A stretch of DNA of 64,000 nucleotides from Gordonia araii NBRC 100433 (lineage in GTDB: Bacteria > Actinomycetota > Actinomycetes > Mycobacteriales > Mycobacteriaceae). A program made the position numbers and the translations under genes. Under the pieces are notes generated by a model. It had not been told where the DNA came from. It searched no databases and worked only from the letters and a program-made list of their open reading frames with translations. Shown piece by piece: positions 60,887 through 64,000 of the stretch (position 1 is the stretch's first letter; every line of letters begins with the position of its first letter). The stretch is from positions 37,984 to 101,983 of the forward strand of contig NZ_BAEE01000012.1 in the NCBI RefSeq assembly GCF_000241265.1, in the 5' to 3' direction.

Positions 60887-60915
60887 TTGGCCTGCCTCGG
60901 GTTTGCCGATACACT
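60887..60915 (+). promoter_or_regulatory. promoter of tRNA-Thr
   Basis: TTGGCC (60887-60892), a 17-base spacer and TACACT (60910-60915) form a good housekeeping promoter. Transcription would start near 60922, about 18 bases before the tRNA. Confidence 0.7.
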
Positions 60916-60939
60916 CGTTCTCGCTGCCCAGCGCAGCAC

Positions 60940-61015
60940 GCCGCCTTAGCTCAGTCGGTAGAGCAATTCACTCGTAATGAATAGGTCAGGAGTTCGATTC
61001 TCCTAGGCGGCTCCA
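60940..61015 (+). tRNA. tRNA-Thr (anticodon CGT)
   Basis: A full cloverleaf is visible: acceptor GCCGCCT (60940-60946) pairs with AGGCGGC (61005-61011); D stem GCTC/GAGC; anticodon stem ATTCA/TGAAT around loop CTCGTAA with anticodon CGT at 60973-60975; T stem AGGAG/CTCCT with loop TTCGATT. The CCA end is encoded (61013-61015). It reads ACG codons. The accessory-looking DNA begins right after it. Confidence 0.97.
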
Positions 61016-61580
61016 CCAGTGCGAACGTCGATTCGCTGCTCGCTCGAAGGGCTCCCACCCACCCCTTGCCCTCCCGAAACGAATCCGCTGGTAACGCGGA
61101 TATCGTTGCGTCCGGTCGAACATAGCGACGACGAGACCGCCCCGATCCTCACCGCGAGGTCGGGGGCGGTTCGTTGCGGTGTGGTCGATATCGGCGAGGA
61201 ACCGGACCCTGGTCGACCATGGCCGCCCTCGGCGAGCAGGTCGACGCTGGCCGGATCAGCCTGGATCAGGTGCGGAGCCGCCGGCATCGGCACGACTGCG
61301 TTGTGCAGGATCCTGCATAGTTCCTCGCGATGCTCTGCAAGGTAGTCGATCCACTGGTTCACAGTATCGAACGAGTAGGCGTCCTCCCGGCATTACTGCG
61401 AATGCACGACGACACCGACGCGACCTGTCCTGGCCTGTGATAACGGCGCCTACGCGGGATCCCGATCCCCGAGTGTGCTGCACTATCTGCAACTCTGTGT
61501 GATACTAAAATTCGAATTGTCCATCACCAAGGTGGCGATGTAGGGGAAATAGGCCCAACTGCCTCGGCAGGGAGGATCCG
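61016..61580. other. 565-base region without a supported gene
   Basis: Between tRNA-Thr and the small membrane protein I see no convincing gene. A minus-strand open frame (61003-61362) begins plausibly (NQWIDYLAEHREELCRILH) but runs into the tRNA and has no recognised domain, so it may be a decayed remnant. No integrase, inverted repeat or copy of the tRNA 3' end was found here. Near 61560-61580 GGGAGG provides the ribosome site of the next gene. Confidence 0.5.
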
Positions 61581-61889
61581 ATGAGCAACACCGATACCGC
61601 CGTACTCGACATCGTGCCCGCCGATGACGACGAAACCACCGCCAGCGACCGCCCACCCGTCGACCCGGCCGAAAGCCCGGGCGTCCCTGTCGGCACCCTC
61701 ATCGTGTGGATCCTCGGCTGCGCCGTGCTCGTGGTCGCCGCCGTCTGCTTGCCACGCCTATCGGAGTGGGCCGACCGCTACGGCAGCATCCCCGTCTTCC
61801 TCGGCTTCTTTCTGGTCATGTCGCTGGCCGGACGCTGGTTCTGGGCCGGCACCGACGCCATCATCGCCGCCATCCGAGGCAAAGCATGA
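61581..61889 (+). CDS. small two-helix membrane protein
   Basis: The 102-residue product has an acidic, disordered N terminus and two membrane helices (TLIVWILGCAVLVVAAVCLP and SIPVFLGFFLVMSLAGRWFW). I do not recognise a family. ATG 61581 has GGGAGG 5-6 bases upstream. It overlaps the proline-rich toxin gene by 4 bases (ATGA), so the two are co-translated and this protein may help to export or anchor it. Confidence 0.8.
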   Translation: MSNTDTAVLDIVPADDDETTASDRPPVDPAESPGVPVGTLIVWILGCAVLVVAAVCLPRLSEWADRYGSIPVFLGFFLVMSLAGRWFWAGTDAIIAAIRGKA

Positions 61890-62971
61890 CCGCCACCGGC
61901 ATGACCGAACCAGACAGCACCGCTCCCGTGGGCATCAGCCAACCCCCATCCACCACCATCGTGCCTCGTCGCCGGTGGCGATGGATCGCCGGACTGGCCG
62001 CTGTTGTCCTGACCGTCGGTACCGGTCTGGGCGTCGTCCTCGCCGTTGTCTCCGGTGGTTCGGGCACCGCCCACGCCGATGCCCTGTGTGATCAGATGCG
62101 CCGCGAACACGGACCGTATTGGCCATGCATCAACGTCCCCACCTACACCCCGCAACCCACACAGAACACGCCGCCGCCCACCGGCTCTACGCCGGGCGCA
62201 CCCGGCAACGGCCCGAATGCCGGCGGTTCACCGGGCCCGGGACCCGGCACGGGCAACGGGACCCCGATCATCCCGGTCCCCGGCTACCGGGCCCCCGGCT
62301 TGCCCGGGCAACGTCCTCCCGCGCCGCCGCAGCAAACTGGGCAGCGACCGGCACCGCCCAACACCGGACAACCCGCACCACCGGCACAGACTGGCCGACC
62401 CGCACCACGGACGCCGGCCGTACCGGGCCCCAAAGTGCAGCAACCTGCTCGGCCGGCACCAGTTACAGTCCCAGGTCCAGCACTTGCGCCGATACCGGGC
62501 CCAGCCAGCACGGACTCGATCCCGACCGCAGTCTGGCTGCTAGTCGGAGCAGCAGCTCTCACTGCTGCACCCGCACGTCACTCAGTGTCGAGATTCGGCT
62601 TCCTGAAGAAGCTATGGAATCGTCGAAAGAAGGACAAGGACAAGAAGGACGACAAACCCAAGAACGACAGTAAGCCTGCCCCCAAGCCTATACATCCAGA
62701 TTCGTCGCGAATTCGAGAAATCGAGAATTCTCTACCACGAAGTAGAGCTAGGATTCGCGAGGTAAAGAATGAGGATGAACTGCGGGCCGTGTATGAACGA
62801 ATGTCGCACGGTAGCAAACCAGCCCAAGCCCCCGGTACTTACAATGGAACCTTACGAGAGTTTCCAGACGGCACAAAGGTAGGCTGGAGGAACAGCAACA
62901 AATCGGGATCAACGATCGACATATGGTACGCAGATACCGGCAAATGGGTCCGCATACACACAGCCAAGTGA
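61886..62971 (+). CDS. proline-rich membrane-anchored polymorphic toxin candidate
   Basis: The 361-residue protein has a cytoplasmic start, one membrane helix or signal (residues 32-55) with a possible AHA cleavage site at 62-64, a Pro/Gly-rich stalk (about 87-209), a second hydrophobic segment (213-229), a basic Lys-rich linker (240-268) and a compact C-terminal domain (276-361) with FPDGTKVGWR, TIDIWY and a final VRIH. That last pattern resembles C-terminal nuclease-like modules of actinomycete polymorphic toxins, as I remember them. G+C falls sharply at about 62580, where the C-terminal module begins. A short gene follows in the immunity position. Confidence 0.7.
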   Translation: MTATGMTEPDSTAPVGISQPPSTTIVPRRRWRWIAGLAAVVLTVGTGLGVVLAVVSGGSGTAHADALCDQMRREHGPYWPCINVPTYTPQPTQNTPPPTGSTPGAPGNGPNAGGSPGPGPGTGNGTPIIPVPGYRAPGLPGQRPPAPPQQTGQRPAPPNTGQPAPPAQTGRPAPRTPAVPGPKVQQPARPAPVTVPGPALAPIPGPASTDSIPTAVWLLVGAAALTAAPARHSVSRFGFLKKLWNRRKKDKDKKDDKPKNDSKPAPKPIHPDSSRIREIENSLPRSRARIREVKNEDELRAVYERMSHGSKPAQAPGTYNGTLREFPDGTKVGWRNSNKSGSTIDIWYADTGKWVRIHTAK

Positions 62972-62979
62972 GGGTGAAA

Positions 62980-63351
62980 ATGAGCGCCATTGAAGACCGC
63001 TTGTTCAACATAGCGATGTATTATGGGATCGGCGACTCAGTACCGATATATAGCATGTACGGCGCCGTGAAGGAAGTTACCGGGTCAACCGACCACGCTG
63101 GATCACTTCTAATTCCCATTTATGAAAAGTTAGTCACAGACAAGCTTGCGGAAGTCGGTGTTCCTGGCGACGACGGGTTTATAGCCTGGCCTTCGCAGGA
63201 GAATGAAGCTCTTGACACGGTCCGAGCCTTCTTGCATGAGCACCCGAACGACCCGAACGATCAGGGGTTTTCAATATGGTTTGAACTCACCGACCACGGA
63301 GAATCAGTCGCCAAAGCTATGCCTGCCCCCTTCCCTGATGACGAGAACTAG
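62980..63351 (+). CDS. candidate immunity protein for the upstream toxin
   Basis: The 123-residue soluble, acidic product (ends PAPFPDDEN) has no recognised domain. It begins 8 bases after the toxin stop with GAGGG as ribosome site, the usual toxin-then-immunity order. Its DNA is much lower in G+C than the chromosome (25 of 60 bases in 63001-63060), matching the toxin's C-terminal module and not its stalk, so the two were probably acquired together. The immunity role is inferred from position, size, charge and composition. Confidence 0.65.
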   Translation: MSAIEDRLFNIAMYYGIGDSVPIYSMYGAVKEVTGSTDHAGSLLIPIYEKLVTDKLAEVGVPGDDGFIAWPSQENEALDTVRAFLHEHPNDPNDQGFSIWFELTDHGESVAKAMPAPFPDDEN

Positions 63352-63575
63352 TTGACAAACAGAACCTCAATAAGATCAAGAGCGGTCGGCCATCTTCCTA
63401 CTAAACAGGAAATATAACGGCAATTGATAGGTTGACAACTACGGGCAATGCCGAACTGCTCGGCCGTTGGGGAAGCAGATACCAAGACGCCGCCCTGTTC
63501 TCTCTCTCTCTCTCTCGGCCCGCTAGGTCGATCCGCTCGCAAGGCCGGGGATGCGCCGGCACCAGAGGAGCCATC

Positions 63576-63980
63576 GTGAGTGCATCGAGACGCGGGTTGA
63601 GTCGCCGGCACCAGGTCATGAGTTTCCTGTTCGGCGTCACCGTCGGCAGCTTGATTGGATACTGGACTGGCCTAACGTTTAGCGGCCTCGTCATCGGTCT
63701 GATGGCAGCTGCGGCATACGTCCAGGCTCGGACACGACCCGACGATCCCGAACTATCGTTCTGGCATGCCAACACGCAATGGAAAACACCGTTCCGGGTG
63801 CTCGTGAACGTGTTGGCGGTCGCGGCACTCGTGGCGGCGTTCATCGCCACACGTGACCACAGCGACCTCGTCCAGAACTCGACGCTCGGGTTCATCCTCG
63901 TCTCCTATTGGGCCCTCATCTACGCGTGGTGGCGCCTCGACGTACAGAAGCGGGCGCCCGAACATCCTGTTGGCTCTTAG
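63576..63980 (+). CDS. small multi-pass membrane protein
   Basis: The 134-residue protein has a basic N terminus and four hydrophobic segments (FLFGVTVGSLIGYWTG, FSGLVIGLMAAAAYV, VLVNVLAVAALVAAFIA, LGFILVSYWALIYAWW). I do not recognise a family. GTG 63576 has GAGGAG six bases upstream. The 224 bases before it (63352-63575) hold no gene but contain a (TC)9 tract at 63499-63516. It is complete within the window. Confidence 0.7.
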   Translation: MSASRRGLSRRHQVMSFLFGVTVGSLIGYWTGLTFSGLVIGLMAAAAYVQARTRPDDPELSFWHANTQWKTPFRVLVNVLAVAALVAAFIATRDHSDLVQNSTLGFILVSYWALIYAWWRLDVQKRAPEHPVGS

Positions 63981-64000
63981 TCATGTCGCCAGGCGTATTC

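Noticed and set aside
61003..61362. Minus-strand ORF running into tRNA-Thr
   Set aside because: It overlaps the tRNA, has no recognised domain and its second half is low-information; at most a remnant.
63499..63516. (TC)9 tract before the last membrane-protein gene
   Set aside because: A simple dinucleotide run could allow phase variation, but it is about 60 bases upstream of the start and not at a promoter spacing that I can define.
60990..64000. A second copy of the tRNA-Thr 3' end (att site)
   Set aside because: I looked for AGGAGTTCGATTCTCCT downstream and found no second copy within the window.

Overview
The window is about 64 kb of high-GC actinomycete chromosome from the mycolic-acid order (Mycobacteriales), most like Gordonia or a close relative. 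This rests on recognisable proteins (F420-dependent glucose-6-phosphate dehydrogenase, PknG with its GlnH/GlnX partners, a DUF222/HNH 13E12-type protein, a Pls/PosA-type NRPS) and on gene order. The run thiC-thiD ... thiG-thiS-thiO / thiE ... Nudix ... glnX-glnH-pknG / ackA-pta ... fgd1 ... acyl-CoA dehydrogenase matches the Mycobacterium tuberculosis Rv0400c-Rv0423c neighbourhood as I remember it.

Region by region: 1-8.9 kb holds thiamine synthesis (TPP riboswitch, thiC-thiD, then thiO-thiS-thiG divergent from thiE), interrupted by a secreted protein, an MHS transporter and a membrane protein that looks frameshifted near its N terminus. 8.9-13.6 kb holds small metabolic genes, a DUF222/HNH protein and an orphan LeuA-type regulatory domain preceded by a leaderless leader peptide with an attenuator-like hairpin. 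13.1-26.2 kb is the conserved core: Nudix, glnX-glnH-pknG, ackA-pta, TetR, fgd1, acyl-CoA dehydrogenase, esterase. 26.2-32 kb carries the large Pls-type NRPS, an SRPBCC-ArsR pair and a methyltransferase. 32.1-34.6 kb has a broken APC permease and an arsR-acr3-arsC operon. 34.8-42.2 kb is an accessory sulfatase operon (sulfatase, membrane protein, DUF202, two DUF1254 proteins) with a divergent AraC regulator. 42.2-50.4 kb has two DoxX proteins, an M1 peptidase, paired lipoproteins and a lipase/acyl-CoA ligase pair next to a TetR gene with a 26-bp palindrome. 50.4-54.8 kb is nucleotide-sugar synthesis (rmlC, rmlA, rmlB, galE). 55-60.9 kb has transporters, an M15 peptidase, malic enzyme, a lipase and an AAA ATPase. 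A tRNA-Thr follows, and after it comes an accessory segment with a probable secreted polymorphic toxin and its immunity gene.

The least explained features are: (1) a family of 22-bp tandem repeats in six arrays lying exactly at gene ends, several of which supply the stop codons of flanking genes, plus a diverged 21-bp array with an internal inversion; (2) the leader peptide and hairpin before the orphan LeuA-type domain; (3) the proline-rich toxin/immunity module downstream of tRNA-Thr. Many genes here also show a TANNNT box 6-7 bases before the start codon, which is the signature of leaderless transcripts.
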